Origin: Budorcas taxicolor
Lineage: Eukaryota > Chordata > Mammalia > Artiodactyla > Bovidae
Direction: 5' to 3'
Length of the DNA: 64,000 bases
NCBI RefSeq assembly: GCF_023091745.1
Contig: NC_068915.1
Span: forward strand, 49,906,001 to 49,970,000
Every line of letters begins with the position of its first letter. The first letter of the stretch is position 1. A program made the translations under genes and the position numbers. The notes under the pieces are model-generated. The model saw only the letters and a list, made by a program, of their open reading frames with translations. It did not search any database and was not told the origin of the DNA. Positions 23,395 through 35,528 of this stretch are shown here, piece after piece.

Positions 23395-23439
23395 AAAGAA
23401 CAATATTATGCAATAAAATATACAAACTCTATGTATAAA

Positions 23440-24125
23440 TCTTGCTCAAATTTTTTTATGTACCTGATATAAATATATCAAAGATTAATATATACCACAT
23501 TTCCAGATCTCTGATTGTGGATTCAGGAACCTAAATCCTAAAGCATCCTAAAGGATCCTCCTGCCCCTTCCCAGTCAGTACTCTCAAGGTAGCATTACTT
23601 TGACTTCTGTTTACATATACTGATTTTACCTGATACTTTTTTAAATGATCCAAAAAATAATCCTATGTGTTATTTTGGGCCTGGCTTAGTTTGTTCTTTA
23701 TTGGACCTGAGAGATGCACCCATATTATTTTGTGTACCATTGTTTCATTCTTTTTTATTGCTGGATAAAATTTCACTGTATAAATAGATCAGATTTTATA
23801 TATCCATTCTTCCATTGGTGGACATTTGGGTTATAAATGAGTTATCAATTGCTGTGTAACAAATTTTCCTAAAACACAGCCACTTAAACTAACATTTGTT
23901 ATCTTACAGTATCTCTGGGTCTGGAATTCAAAGTAGATTAGTTGCAAAGACTGGCTCAGCTTTCTCATGAGCTTGCCATCAAGCTGTCAGCCAGGACTTC
24001 AGTCATCTGAAGATTTCACTGGAATGAAAGACTTACATTCAAGTTCACTCACATTGCAATTGGCTAACCTTGATTTGTGTTGACCAGAGACTCATTCCAT
24101 AGACTTCTTTCATGTCATATAGATG
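23440..24125 (-). mobile_element. Old L1M-like and another ancient repeat
   Basis: About 23650-23830 reads like the reverse of an old L1 3' region: 'ttgctggataaaatttcact', 'tccattcttccattggtgga', 'catttgggtt'. From 23840 a second ancient repeat follows: 'atcaattgctgtgtaacaaa', 'tatctctgggtctggaattc', 'catcaagctgtcagccagga'. I recognise it as a common mammalian interspersed repeat without being able to name the family. Extents are approximate. Confidence 0.4.
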
Positions 24126-24349
24126 CCTCTATTTTTATCTGTTACTCCGGTTAAGTTTTACACAACAATCCTCATTTTCTTTTTGATATAAAAATCTTTT
24201 TTAAACAATGGATCTATTCCCTGATTGATTACTTTATAGCCCTGACTCAGCTTTTGATCTTTCATGCTGTTATTCCAGGTACTTGAAGACGTGAGGGCTT
24301 ACCGATAATTTTCAATGATATCATTTTTTTGTGATATTTTGTGTACTAT

Positions 24350-25640
24350 TGTTGCTGTTGTTTAGTCGCTCAGTCATGTCTGACTCTTTGTGACCCCACA
24401 GTTTGCAGGATGCCAGGCTTCCCTGTCCTTTACTCAAACTCATGTCCATTGAGTCAGTGACATGATAAAACCATCTCATCCTCTGTCATCCCCTTCTCCT
24501 TCTGCCTTCAATCTTTCCCAGGATCAGGGTCATTTCCAACGAGTCTGCTCTGCTCATCCAGCAGCCAAAGTATTGGAGCTTCAGCTTCAGTCCTTCTAAT
24601 AAATATTCAGGGTTGACTTCTTTAGGATTGACTAGTTTAATCTCCTTGGTGTTCAAGGGACTCTCAAGAGTCTACTCCAGCACCACAGTTCACAGCCATC
24701 AATTCTTCAGCGCTTAGTTTTTTTGTTTTGTTTTGTTTTGTCCAGCTCTTATTTCTCTACTTGACTATTGGTAAAACCATAGCTGTGATTACACAGACCT
24801 TTATAGGCAAAGTAATGTCTCTGCTTTTTAATACACTCTCTAACTTTGTCATTGCTTTCCTTCCAAGGAGGAAGCATGTTTTAATCTCATGGTTGTAGTC
24901 ACTGTCCACAATAATTTTGGATTCAAGAAAGTAAAGTCTGTCACTCTTTCCATTGTTTCCCCATCTCTTTGCCATGAAGTGATGGGACCAGATGCCAGGA
25001 TCTTTGTTTTTTGAATGTTGAGTTTTAAGCCAGCTTTTCACTCTCCTCTATCACCCTCATCAAGAGACTGTTTAATTCCTCTTAACTTTCTGCCATAAGG
25101 GTGGTATCATTTGAGGTTGTTGATATTTCTCCCCACAATCTGATTACAGCTTGTGTTTCATCCAGTCCAACATTTCACACTATGTACTCTGCATGGTAAA
25201 TTAGCATGGTGACAATATACAGCCTTGACATACTCCTTTACCAATTTGAAACCAGTCTGTTGTTCCATGTATGTTTCTAACTGTTGCTTCTTGACCTGCA
25301 TACATGTTTCTCAAGAGGCAGGTAAGGTGGTCTGGTATTCCCATCTCATAAAGAATTTTCCAGTTTGTTGGGATCCTCACAGTCAAAGACTTTAGTGAAT
25401 AAAGCAGAATATATGTTTTTCTGTAATTCTTAAGCTTTTTCTATGATCCAAAAGATGTTGGCAATTTGATCTCTGGTTCATCTGCCTTTTTTTAAACCCA
25501 GCTTGTGCATCTGCAAGTTTTCGATTCAAACACTGTTGAAGTCTGGCTTGAAAGATTTTGAACATGACTTTGCTCCCATGTGAAATGAGTGAAGTCATGT
25601 GGTAGTTTGAGCATTCTTTGGCTTTGCCCTTCTTTAGGAT
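24350..25640 (-). mobile_element. BovB LINE, 5'-truncated, old copy
   Basis: The 10-base sequence tgtgtactat at 24340-24349 is repeated as tgtgtaccat at 25641-25650 (one mismatch), so insertion edges are firm. It covers the reverse of the BovB 3' end through to mid reverse transcriptase. It is one of the most diverged copies: the YADD box region near 25107-25120 has lost about seven bases including the tyrosine codon. Surviving minus-strand frames (24757-25041, 25201-25386, 25392-25598) are short. A TTTTG run at 24718-24740 expands one site. Confidence 0.93.
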
Positions 25641-25960
25641 TGTGTACCATAGATGCTTAACATATTAATTTTGAAAAAATAATAAATGGCTCTAAGACTT
25701 TGATACTTTCAACTCCTTGTGACAATGACAAATATCACTTCTCCCTCATATACATATCTTATTATCAAGTAAACATGTGACTAAGTGTGAATAACAACTC
25801 AAACAGTTCAAATTTCCTGCATTAAGTGATCAGAATCCCATGACAGACCAAGTTAACCTAGTATTTTAATACAATTTCTAGTGTTTTAATACAGTTTCAG
25901 GTATTATAAATTAAATAAATCTCATAACTTTAGTGAATTTAATTATAAGGATTCACAGCT

Positions 25961-26512
25961 ATTCAGTTCAGTTTAGTTCAGTCACTCAGTCGTTTACGAC
26001 CCTTTGCAACCCTATGAATTGCAGCACACCAGGCCTCCCTGTCCATCACCAACTCCCAGAGTTCACCCAGACTCACGTCCATCAAGTCAGTGATGCCATC
26101 CAGACAGCTCATCCTCTGTCGTCCCCTTCTCCTCCTGCCCCCAATCCCTCCCAGCATCAGTCTTTTCCAATGAGTCAACTCTTCGCATGAGGTGGCCAAA
26201 GTACTGGAGTTTCAGCTTTAGCACCATTCATTCCAAAGAAATCCCAGGGTTGATCGCCTTCAGAATGGACTGGTTGGATCTCCTTGCAGTCCAAGGGACT
26301 CTCAAGACTCTTCGCCAACACCACAGTTCAAAAGCCTCAATTCTTCGGTGCTTAGCCTTCTTCACAGTACAATTCTCACATCCATACATGACCACAGGAA
26401 AAATCATAGCCTTGACTAGACGGACCTTAGTCAGCAAAGTAATGTCTCTGCTTTTGAATATGCTATCTAGGTTGGTCATAACTTATCTTCCAAGAAGTAA
26501 GCGTCTTTTAAT
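25961..26512 (-). mobile_element. BovB LINE 3' fragment
   Basis: It contains the reverse of the C-terminal coding region and 3' end only. The host sequence agctatt occurs at 25957-25963 and again at 26513-26519, overlapping the left edge, which supports a short target duplication. Sequence is fairly well preserved, with minus-strand frames 25978-26199 and 26228-26479. Confidence 0.93.
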
Positions 26513-26821
26513 AGCTATTAATCTATTCCAAATGGTAAAACTGCCATAGTTGTCAGCTACTCAATGCTATTAACACAATCAAGCCCACTGTTTATTTTGA
26601 TGGCATATCAGACATTTTAAACTTTCTAAAAACTCTCTATTATGCTCACTTTTCCTTTATACTGCTGAGTTCAGATTTACCCATCTTAATTATATAATTT
26701 TCTAGTGAAATTTTAAAAGTGAAAAAACGTGTATCTTTTCAGTAACATAACTGTGGAATAGAAAAGACAAAAGTGACAATGAGATTGGAGATTACCTGGT
26801 ATAAGATGTACTATGAGTCTG

Positions 26822-26985
26822 TGAAAGTGAAAGTTACTCAGTCATGTCAGATTCTTTGAGACCCCATGGACTATACAGTCCATGGAATTCTCCAGACCAG
26901 AATTCTGAAGTGGTTAGCCTTTCCCTTCTCCAAGGGATCTTCCCAATCCAGGGATCAAATTCAAGTCTCCCTCATTGTAGTATAT
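26822..26985 (-). mobile_element. Bov-tA SINE, partial
   Basis: In reverse orientation: tail 'gaaagttactcagtcatgtc', middle 'ttctccagaccagaattctg', and head remnant 'ccagggatcaaattcaagtc'. The 5' (tRNA) part is truncated at about 26980. Confidence 0.85.
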
Positions 26986-27012
26986 GCACAATATCAAGTT
27001 CTTTAAAAACAC

Positions 27013-27272
27013 AACAGAAAAAGGATATGTAAATTATTGTCTATGTGAGAAGCACAATGAAACTAATTATTTATCTTGATAGAAATTATGTCACACTTTA
27101 TATATTAATGCAATCATAATATTTATGGTTTCATTTAATTTACTTAACTCTAGAATTCACATTTTGGAATATAATTTCTGCTTCTGTATTTTCCTTTCTG
27201 TGATACACAGATGAAGAAAGATGTTCATTGTGTTTTTCACATAGACAATAATTTACATATCCTTTTTCTGTT
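27013..27272. repeat. Inverted repeat, 49-base arms, 162-base spacer
   Basis: 27013-27061 and 27224-27272 are reverse complements with two mismatches, and the inner 36 bases (27013-27048 against 27237-27272) match perfectly. The arms include 'ggatatgtaaattattgtct'. The spacer is AT-rich and resembles no family I know. It could extrude as a hairpin, or record a replication template switch. Confidence 0.9.
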
Positions 27273-27414
27273 CTGATTTTTGAAAGAAATTGATATTGTG
27301 AGTATACTTCTAAATAAAGAATGTGTTACCCAAATAACCAAAGTATTTCCAAATATTTTCATTATTAATTACAATATAATTACTACATAAAGACTTTTTT
27401 TTCTAAGTCTCTAA

Positions 27415-29016
27415 GACAAGAATACACAGAAGAACTGTACAAAAAAGATCCTCATGACTCAGATAAATAATCACAATGGTGTGATCACTCACTTAGAGCC
27501 AGACATCCTGAAATGTGATGTCAAGTGGGCCTAAGAAAGCATCACTACAAACAAAACTAGCGGAGATGATGGAATTCCAGTTGAGCTATTTCAAATCCTG
27601 AAAGATGATGCTGTCAAAGTGCTGCACTCAATATGCCAGCAAATTTGGAAAACTCAGCAGTGGCCACAGGACTGGAAAAGGTCAGTTTTCATTCCAATCC
27701 CAAAGAAAGACAATGCCAAAGAATGCTCAAACTACTGCACAACTGCACTCATCTCACATGCTAGTAAAGTAATGCTCAAAATTCTCCAAGCCAGGCTTCA
27801 GCAATATGTGAACCATGAGCATCCATATATTCAAGCTGATTTTAGAAAAGGCAGAGGAAACAAAGATCAAATTGTCAACATCCGCTGGATCATTGAAAAA
27901 GCAAGAGAGTTCCAGAAAAACATCTATTTCTGCTTTATTGACTATGCCAAACCTTTGACTGTGTGGCTCACAATAAACTGTGGAAAATTCTGAAAGAGAT
28001 GGGTTTACCAGACCACCTGACTTACCTCTTGAGAAACCTGTATGCAGGCCAGGAAGCAACAGTTAGAACTGGACATGGAACAACAAACTGGTTCCAAATA
28101 GGAAAAGGAATACATCAAGGCTATATATTGTCACCCTGCATATTTATCTTATATGCAGAGTACATCATGAGAAATGCTGGGCTGGAAGAAGCAAAAGCTG
28201 AAATCAAGATTGCCAGGAGAAATATCAATAACCTCAGATATGCAAATGATACCACCCTTATGGCAGAAAGTGAAGAGGACTCAAAAGCCTCTTGGTGATA
28301 GTGAAAGAGGAGAGTGAAAAAGTTGGCTTAAAGCTCAACATTCAGAAAATGAAGATCATGGCATCTGGTCCCATCACTTCATGGCAAATACATGGGGAAA
28401 CAGTGGAAATAGTGTCAAATTTTTTTTGCTGGGGCTCCAAAATCACTGCAGATGGTGATTGCAGTTATGAAATTAAAAGACACTTACTCCTTGGAAGATA
28501 AGCGATGACCAACCTAGATAGCATATTGAAAAGCAGAGACATTACTTTGCCAACAAAGGTCCATTTTGTCAAGGCTATGGTTTTTCCAGGGGTCATGTAT
28601 GGATGTGAGAGTTGGACTGTGAGGAAGGCTGAGTGCTGAAGAATTGATGCTTTTGAACTGTGGTGTTGGAGAAGACTCTTGAGAGTCCCTTGGACTGCAA
28701 GGAGATCCAAACAGTCCATTCTGAAGGCGATCAGCCCTGGGATTTCTTTGGAAGGAATGATGCTAAAGCTGAAACTCCAATACTTTGGCCACCTCATGCA
28801 AAGAATTGACTCATTGGAAAAGACTTTGATGCTGGGAGGGATTGGGGGCAGGAGGAGAAGGGGACAACAGAGGATAAGATGGCTGGATGGCATCACCAAC
28901 TTGATGGACGTGAGTCTGGGTGAACTCCGGGAGTTGGTGATGGACAGGGAGGCCTGGCTTGCTGCGATTCATGGGGTTGCAGAGTCGGATATGACTGAAC
29001 GACTGAACTGAACTGA
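27415..29016 (+). mobile_element. BovB LINE, 5'-truncated
   Basis: It starts at the end of the linker region ('aatacacagaagaactgtac') and runs through reverse transcriptase to the 3' end (gactgaacgactgaactgaa). Open pieces are 27619-27993, 27963-28298, 28292-28501 and 28679-29011, shifted against each other. The catalytic box at 28239-28250 reads Y-A-N-D: the first catalytic aspartate codon has become asparagine, so even an intact frame would be inactive. Confidence 0.95.
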
Positions 29017-30363
29017 TTTGGCTTCTGTAATTGATGTAGTAGGAAGCACAACAAAATGTTTAATAATTTTGAATATAATTTTATATATTATTACTATGAA
29101 GTAATTCAAAGGGATCATAATACTTTTTTAAATTTTTAAGGCATTAAATCTCTACTGCTTGATGTCTATTGCATTCATTGATTTTATTTGTTTCATAAAC
29201 TGACATTGAGACTTAAACATTATAAATTTCATTGTTAAGACACAAACAATCAGAATTAGAATTGGTTAAATCTAAAATATCACTTAGTGTAGTACCCAGT
29301 TTAACATTTTTTTTTAAACATAAAATCTAAACCTAAGTGACTTTGTTTGTTTTATAAACTAGGACATTCCATTCCTAAATGTCCTTAGGAAAGCAGGCAG
29401 ACAAATAAAAAGTGAAAATTGTAAAACCATAGATGATTGATATTGATAAAATAGTATTATAAAATAAGAAAGTAATCTCAAAGATTTTATACACAAAAAT
29501 AGAATCATCCTATTTCCTCAAAATTGTAATCACACTAATTATTATAGTTTTTGTCAATATTAAGTAACTGAATTGAAAATACTAATTTTTTAAAGCTAGT
29601 TACTAATTTGAGCCTTCTTTAGCTTATTCATGTAATCTTACATTCTATCATATTATTGTAAGAAGGTATATAGTAAGTCAAATATTCTTAATAAATATTA
29701 CTTCCCAAATCATGACAGCTAAAGATTATATACTTGAAAGCATTTTGTGATCATATATTTGAACATTTCAAAAGACGTCTTTTCAAAATATTGTTTCTCT
29801 TATGTTTGGTAAGATGCGAAAATGAGCAGTTAATATGGGCATTTGAATAAATTTAAATTTTAGAAATCCGTGCATAAAATCAAATGATGGCCAGCGAATA
29901 ATGATGTAGATTAATGTTCCAATTTTATGATTTTTCACATCTTCTGAATACTTAACTCTTTTGAATGACATCTTCCTAGTTCCAGCATGACAAGGGAAAC
30001 AAAATGAGGCTATTTTGGATGTAGTACAACTTGTCTTTTACCAGAAAAGAGGAGAGTAAGTTCTCCTGCTAGCATCATGAGCACAGTACATGAAAGTTTC
30101 ATGATATTAATAAAATTTAATTCTATAAAAATTCAAAGAATAAAAAAATTTCAAAGAATAAAGACTCTAATTAGAGTCAAAATCCTAATAGCAAAATTAG
30201 CTTTTATTACAGATATTATCTTTAATTATATTTAATGATCAGAGGAAACACTGTTTCAGTGAAACATTTCTGGTTAAATTAAATATTAAATGTAAACATA
30301 ATATGGAATTTTCTAAAGGTCTGCCTACTTGACTAAAAGAGCCAAACTCATTTTTTTTTTTTT
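29017..30363. other. AT-rich DNA, nothing assigned
   Basis: About 1.3 kb with no recognisable gene or repeat. A T-run (30351-30364) borders the next BovB. Confidence 0.45.
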
Positions 30364-31245
30364 TTAATCTTATCTATACAGAGTGCATCATGAGAAACTC
30401 TGGGCTGGAAAAAGCACAAGCTGGAATCAAGTTAGCTGGGAGAAATATCAATAACCGCAGATATGCAGATGACGCAACCCTTATGGCAGAAAGTGAAGAG
30501 GAACTAAAAAGCCTCTTGATGAAAGTGAAAGAGGAGAGTAAAAAAGTTGGCTTAAAGGTCAACATTCAGAAAACGACGATCATGGCATCTGGTCCCATCT
30601 CTTCATGGGAAATAGATGGGGAAACAGTGGAAACAGTGTCAGACTTTATTTTTTCGGGAGGGGCTCCAAAATTACTGCAGATGGTGATTGCAGCCATGAA
30701 ATTAAGATGACTACTCCTTGGAAGGAATGTTATGACCAACCTAGATGGCACATTAAACAGCAGAAACAATACTTTGCCAACAAAGGTCGTCTAGTTAAGG
30801 CTATGGTTTTTCCAATGGTCATGTATGGATGTGAGAGTTGGACTGTGAAGAAAGCTGAGCACCAAAGAATTGATGCTTTTGAACTGCGGTGTTGGAGAAG
30901 ACTCTTGAGAGTCCCTTGGATTGCAAGGAGATCCAACCAATCCATCCTAAAGGAGATCAGTCCTGGGTGTTCCTTGTAAGGACTGATGTTAAAGGTGAAA
31001 CTCCAGTACTTTGGCCACTTCATGCGAAGTGTTGACTCTTTGGAAGAGACTCTGATGCTGGGAGGGGTTGGGGGCAGGAGGAGAAGGGGACGACAGAGGA
31101 TGAGATGGTTGGATGGCATCACTGACTCAATGGACGTGAGTCCGATTGAACTCCGGGAGTTGGTGATGGACAGAGAGGCCTGGCGTGCTGCAGTTCATGG
31201 GGTCTCAAAGAGTTGGACATGACTGAGCGAATGAACTGAACTGAA
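30364..31245 (+). mobile_element. BovB LINE, 5'-truncated
   Basis: It starts just before the catalytic region ('tacagagtgcatcatgagaa') and ends 'gcgaatgaactgaactgaa'. The YADD box at 30462-30473 is intact. Frames 30390-30710, 30605-30979 and 30986-31222 carry successive parts of the C-terminal half with shifts between them. Confidence 0.95.
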
Positions 31246-31380
31246 GATTCAAAACTTTTGAAACATAGGCTTCCAATGTATCATTTACTTTGTAAGAGAT
31301 ACACTTTTCTCACCATCATTGCAGAATCACAGATATAATAGTTATTTAGAGGCAATTTAATATGATCTCAATGGGCATTT

Positions 31381-32344
31381 TTTTTAAATTTTTATTTTTA
31401 CTTTATTTTACTTTACAATACTGTATTGGTTTTGCCATACATTGACATGAATCCACCATGGGTGTACATGTGATCCCAAACATGAACCCCCCTCCCACCT
31501 CCCTCCCCACAACATCCCTCTGGGTCATCACCGTGCACCAGCCCCAAGCATGCTGTATCCTGCATCGGACATAGACTGGTGATTTGATTCTTACATGATA
31601 GTATACATGTTTCAATGCCATTCTCCCAAATCATCCCACCCTCTCCCTCTCCCTCTGAGTCCAAAAGTCCATTATACACAGCTGTGTCTTTTTTGCTGTC
31701 TTGCATACAGGGTCGTCATTGCCATCTTTCTAAATTCCATATATATGCGTTAGTATACTGTATTGGTGTTTTTCTTTCTGGCTTACTTCACTCTGTATAA
31801 TCGGCTCCACTTTCATCCATCTCATCAGAACTGATTCAAATGCATTCTTTTTAACGGCTGAGTAATACTCCATTGTGTATATGTACCACCGCTTTCTTAT
31901 CCATTCATCTGCTGATGGACATCTAGGTTGTTTCCATGTCCTGGCTATAATAAACAGTGCTCCGATGAACATTGGGGTACATGTGTCTCTTTCAGTTCTG
32001 GTTTCCTTGGTGTGTATGCCCAGCAGTGGGATTGCTGGGTCATATGGCAGTTCTATTTGCTATTTTTTAAGGAATCTCCACACTGTTTTCCATAGTAGTT
32101 GTACTAGTTTGCATTCCCACCAACAGTGTAAGAGGGTTCCCTTTTCTCCACACCCTCTCCAGCATTTGTTGCTTGCAGATTTTTGGATCGCAGACATTCT
32201 GACTGGTGTGAAGTGGTACCTCATTGTGGTTTTGATTTGCATTTCTCTAATAATGAGTGACGTTGAGCATCTTTTCATGTGTTTGTTAGCCATCCGTATG
32301 TCTTCTTTGGAGAAATGTCTGTTTAGTTCTTTGGCCCATTTTTT
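31381..32344 (-). mobile_element. L1 LINE 3' end (ruminant type), 5'-truncated
   Basis: Read in reverse, it begins inside the 3' part of L1 ORF2 and ends in the 3' UTR with an A-rich tail, here the T-rich stretch at 31379-31412. Text such as 'gtattggttttgccatacat', 'ccattgtgtatatgtaccac' and 'gggattgctgggtcatatgg' is diagnostic. A minus-strand frame at 32060-32293 matches the L1 ORF2 C-terminal region (IREMQIKTTMRYHFTPVRM, CWRGCGEKGTLLHCWWECKL). The host sequence tcaatgggcattt (31368-31380) recurs as tcaatggacattt (32345-32357), giving a TSD with one mismatch. Confidence 0.93.
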
Positions 32345-32407
32345 TCAATGGACATTTAAACACACATGTACAAGAATTGCTTGGTTAAATCTAGTCATTA
32401 GTTCAGT

Positions 32408-33240
32408 TCAGTCCAATGAGTCAACTCTTTGCATGAGGTGGCCAAAGTACTGGAGTTTCAGCTTTAGCATCATTCCTTCCAAAGAAATCCCAGGGCTGAT
32501 CTCCTTCAGAATGGACTGGTTGGATCTCCTTTCAGTCCAAGGGACTCTCAAGAGTCTTCTCCAACACCACACTTCAAAAGCATCAATTATTTGGTGCTCA
32601 GCCTTCTTCACAGTCCAACTCTCACATCCATACATGACCACTGGAAAAACCACAGCCTTGACTAGATGGACCTTTGTTGGCAAAGTAATGTCTCTGCTTT
32701 TGAATATGCTGTCTAGGTTGGTCATAACTTTCCTTCCAAGAAGTAAGAGTCTTTTAATTTCATGGCTGGAGTCACCATCTACAGTGATTTTTGAGCCTCC
32801 CAAAATAAAGTCTGACACTGTTTCCACTCTTTCCCTGTCTATTGCCCATGAAGTCATGGGACCAGATGCCATGATCTTCGTTTTCTGAATGTTGAGACTT
32901 AGCCAACTTTTTCACTCTCCTCTTTCACTTTCATCAAGAGGCTCTTTAGTTACTCTTCACTTTCTGCCATAAGAGTGGTGTCATCTGCATATCTAAGGTT
33001 ATTGATATTTCTCCTGCCAATCTTGATTCCAGCTTGTGCTTCATCCAGCCCATTGTTTCTCATGATGTACTCTGCATATAAGTTAAATAAGCAGGGTGAC
33101 CATATACAGCCTTGACATACTCCTTTTCTTATTTGGAACCAGTCTGTTGTTCCATCTCCAGTTCTAACTATTGCTTCCTGGCCTGCATATAGGTTTCTCA
33201 AAAGGCAGGTCAGGTGGTCTGGCATTCCCATCTCTTTCAG
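32408..33240 (-). pseudogene. BovB reverse transcriptase, 3' half of the inverted copy
   Basis: The minus strand carries palm to C-terminus. The YADD box (32981-32992, reverse) is intact, and a 154-codon frame (32408-32872) holds the thumb and C-terminal blocks (YGCESWTVKKAE; WTERRSNQSILKEISPG). A frame change near 32880-32950 separates it from the palm piece (32950-33240). The last about 190 bases usually found before the BovB 3' end are missing: 'gttcagttcagt' at 32401 jumps directly to 'ccaatgagtcaactc'. Confidence 0.9.
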
Positions 33241-33299
33241 TGCTTTGCTATAGCAGCCGTGAAGAGATACCCCACATCCAAGGTAAGAGAAATTCAAGT

Positions 33300-35528
33300 A
33301 AGATGGTAGATGTTGCCAGAGGGCATCAGAGGGCAGACACACTGAAACCATAATCACAGAAAATTAGTCAATCTAATCATGCCAGGACCACAGCCTTTTC
33401 TAACTCAATGAAACTAAGCCATGCTGTGTGGGGCCACCCAAGATGGGTGGGTCATGGTGGAGAGGTCTGACATAATGTAGTCCACTGGAGAAGGAAATGG
33501 TGAACCACTTCAGTATTCTTGCCTTGAGAATGCCATGAACAGTATGAAAATGCAAAATGATAGGATACTGAAAGAGGAACTCCCCAGGTCGGTAGGTGCC
33601 GAATATGCTACTGGAGATCAGTGGAGAAATAACTCCAGAAAGAATGAAAGGATGGAATCATAGCAAAAACAATACCCAGCTGTGGATGTGACTGGTGACA
33701 GAAGCAAGGTCCGATGCTGTAAAGGGCATTATTGCACAGGACCCTGGAATGTTAGGTCCATGAATCAAGACAAATTGGAAATGGTCAAACAGGAGATGGC
33801 AAGAGTGAATTTTGACATTCTAGGAATCAGCAAACTGAAGTGGATTGGAATGGGTGAATTTAACTCAGATGACCATTATATCTATGACTGTGGGCAGGAA
33901 TCTCTCAGAAGACATGGAGTATCCATCATGGTCAACAGAAGAGTCCAAAATCCAGTACTTGGATGCAATCTCAAAAACAACAGAATGATCTCTGTTCATC
34001 TCCAAGGCAAACCATTCAATATCACAGTAATCCAAGTCTATGCCCCAACCAGTAACGCTGAAGAAGCTAAAGTTGAACAGTTCTATGAAGACCTACAAGA
34101 CCTTTTAGAACAAACACCCCAAAAAAGATGTTATTCTCATTATAGGGGACTGGAATGCAAAAGTAGGAAGTTAAGAAACACCTGGAGTAACAGGCAAATT
34201 TGGCCTTGGAATGTGGAATGTAGCAGGGCAAAGGCTAATAGAGTTTTGCCAAGAGAATGCACTGATCATAGCAAACACCCTCTTCCAACAACACAAGAGA
34301 AGACTCTACACATGGACATCACCAGATGGTTAACACCGAAATCAGATTGATTATATTCTTTGCAGCCAAAGATGGAGAAGCTCTATACAGTCAACAAAAA
34401 CAAGACCAGGAGCTGACTGTGGCTCAGATCATGAACTCCTTATTACCAAATTCAGACTGAAATTGAAGAAAGTGGGGAAAACCACTAGACCATTCAGGTA
34501 TGACCTAGATCAAATCCCTTATGATTATACAGTGGAAGTGAAAAATAGATTTAAGGGACTAGATCTGATAGATAGAGTGCCTGATGAACTATGGACGAAG
34601 GTTTGTGACATTATACAGGAGACAAGGATTAAGACCATCTCCATTTGAAAAGAAATGCAGAAAAGCAAAATGACTGTCTGGGGAGGCCTTACTAATAGCT
34701 GTGAAAAGAAGAGAAGTGAAAGCAAAGTAGAAAAGGAAAGATATAAGCATCTGCATGCAGAGCTCCAAAGAATAGTAAGAAGAGATAAGAAAGCCTTCCT
34801 CAGTGATCAATGCAAAGAAATAGAGGAAAACAACAGAGTGGGAAAGACTAGAGATCTTCAAGAAAATTAGAGATACCAAGGGAACATTTCATGCAAAGAT
34901 GGCCTCGATAAAGGACAGAGATTGTATGGACCTAACAGAAGCAGAAGATATTAAGAAGAGGTGGCAAAAATACACAGAAGAACTGTACAAAAAGATCTTC
35001 ACGACACAGATAATCACCATGGTGTGATCACTCACCTAGAGCCAGACAGCCTGGAATGTGAAGTCAAGTGGGCCTTAGAAAGCATCACTATGAACAAAGC
35101 TGGTGAAGGTGATGGAATTCCAGTTGACCTATTTCAAATCCTGAAAGATGATGCTGTTAAAGTGCTGCACTCAATATGCCAGCAAATTTGGAAAACTCAG
35201 CAGTGGCCACAGGACTGGAAAAGGTCAGTTTTCATTCCAATTCCAAGGAAAGGCAATGCCAAAGAATGCTCAAACTACCACACAATTGCACTCATCTCAC
35301 ACACTAGTAAAAGGTAATGCTCAAAATTCTCCAAGCCACGCTTCAGCAGTGCATGAACTGTGAACTTTCAGTTGTTCAAGCTGGTTTTAGAAAAGACAGA
35401 GGAACCAGAGATCAAATTACCAACAGCCACTGGATCATGGAAAAAGCAAGAGTGTTCCAGAAAAACATCTGTTTCTACTTTATTGACTATGCCAAAGCCT
35501 TTGATGTGTGGATCACAATAAACTGTGG
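33300..35528 (+). pseudogene. BovB endonuclease and linker, 5' half of the inverted copy
   Basis: Frame 33682-34350 (222 codons) covers the nuclease domain from the WNVRSMNQ block through QVYAPTSN. It then shifts at about 34130, where the GDWN block falls into another frame. The SDHELL block is still encoded near 34427-34443. The linker (34463-34870) and the beginning of reverse transcriptase (34961-35317 and 35317-35535) follow in shifted frames. About 33241-33305 ('gcagccgtgaagagatacc' onward) is the reverse complement of the leader start seen at 14600-14650. Confidence 0.88.

Larger units (their letters stand above)
32399..35528. mobile_element. BovB LINE with inverted 5' half (one insertion)
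   Basis: Two BovB halves lie back to back. 32399-33240 is minus strand and holds the 3' half; 33241-35528 is largely plus strand and holds the 5' half. In the BovB order the left half begins at 'ctgaaagagatggg' and the right half ends at 'aactgtggaa', sites only about four bases apart in the uninterrupted element (compare 7959-7985). The host sequence aatctagtcat occurs at 32388-32398 and again at 35529-35539. Complementary halves plus a shared 11-base target duplication mean a single insertion, the signature of twin priming. Confidence 0.92.

Noticed and set aside
31875..32888. Longest open frame of the window (337 codons, plus strand)
   Set aside because: It runs antisense through the L1 3' end and then antisense through the BovB 3' half, joining two unrelated elements. 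It is a shadow of minus-strand repeat sequence, not a gene.
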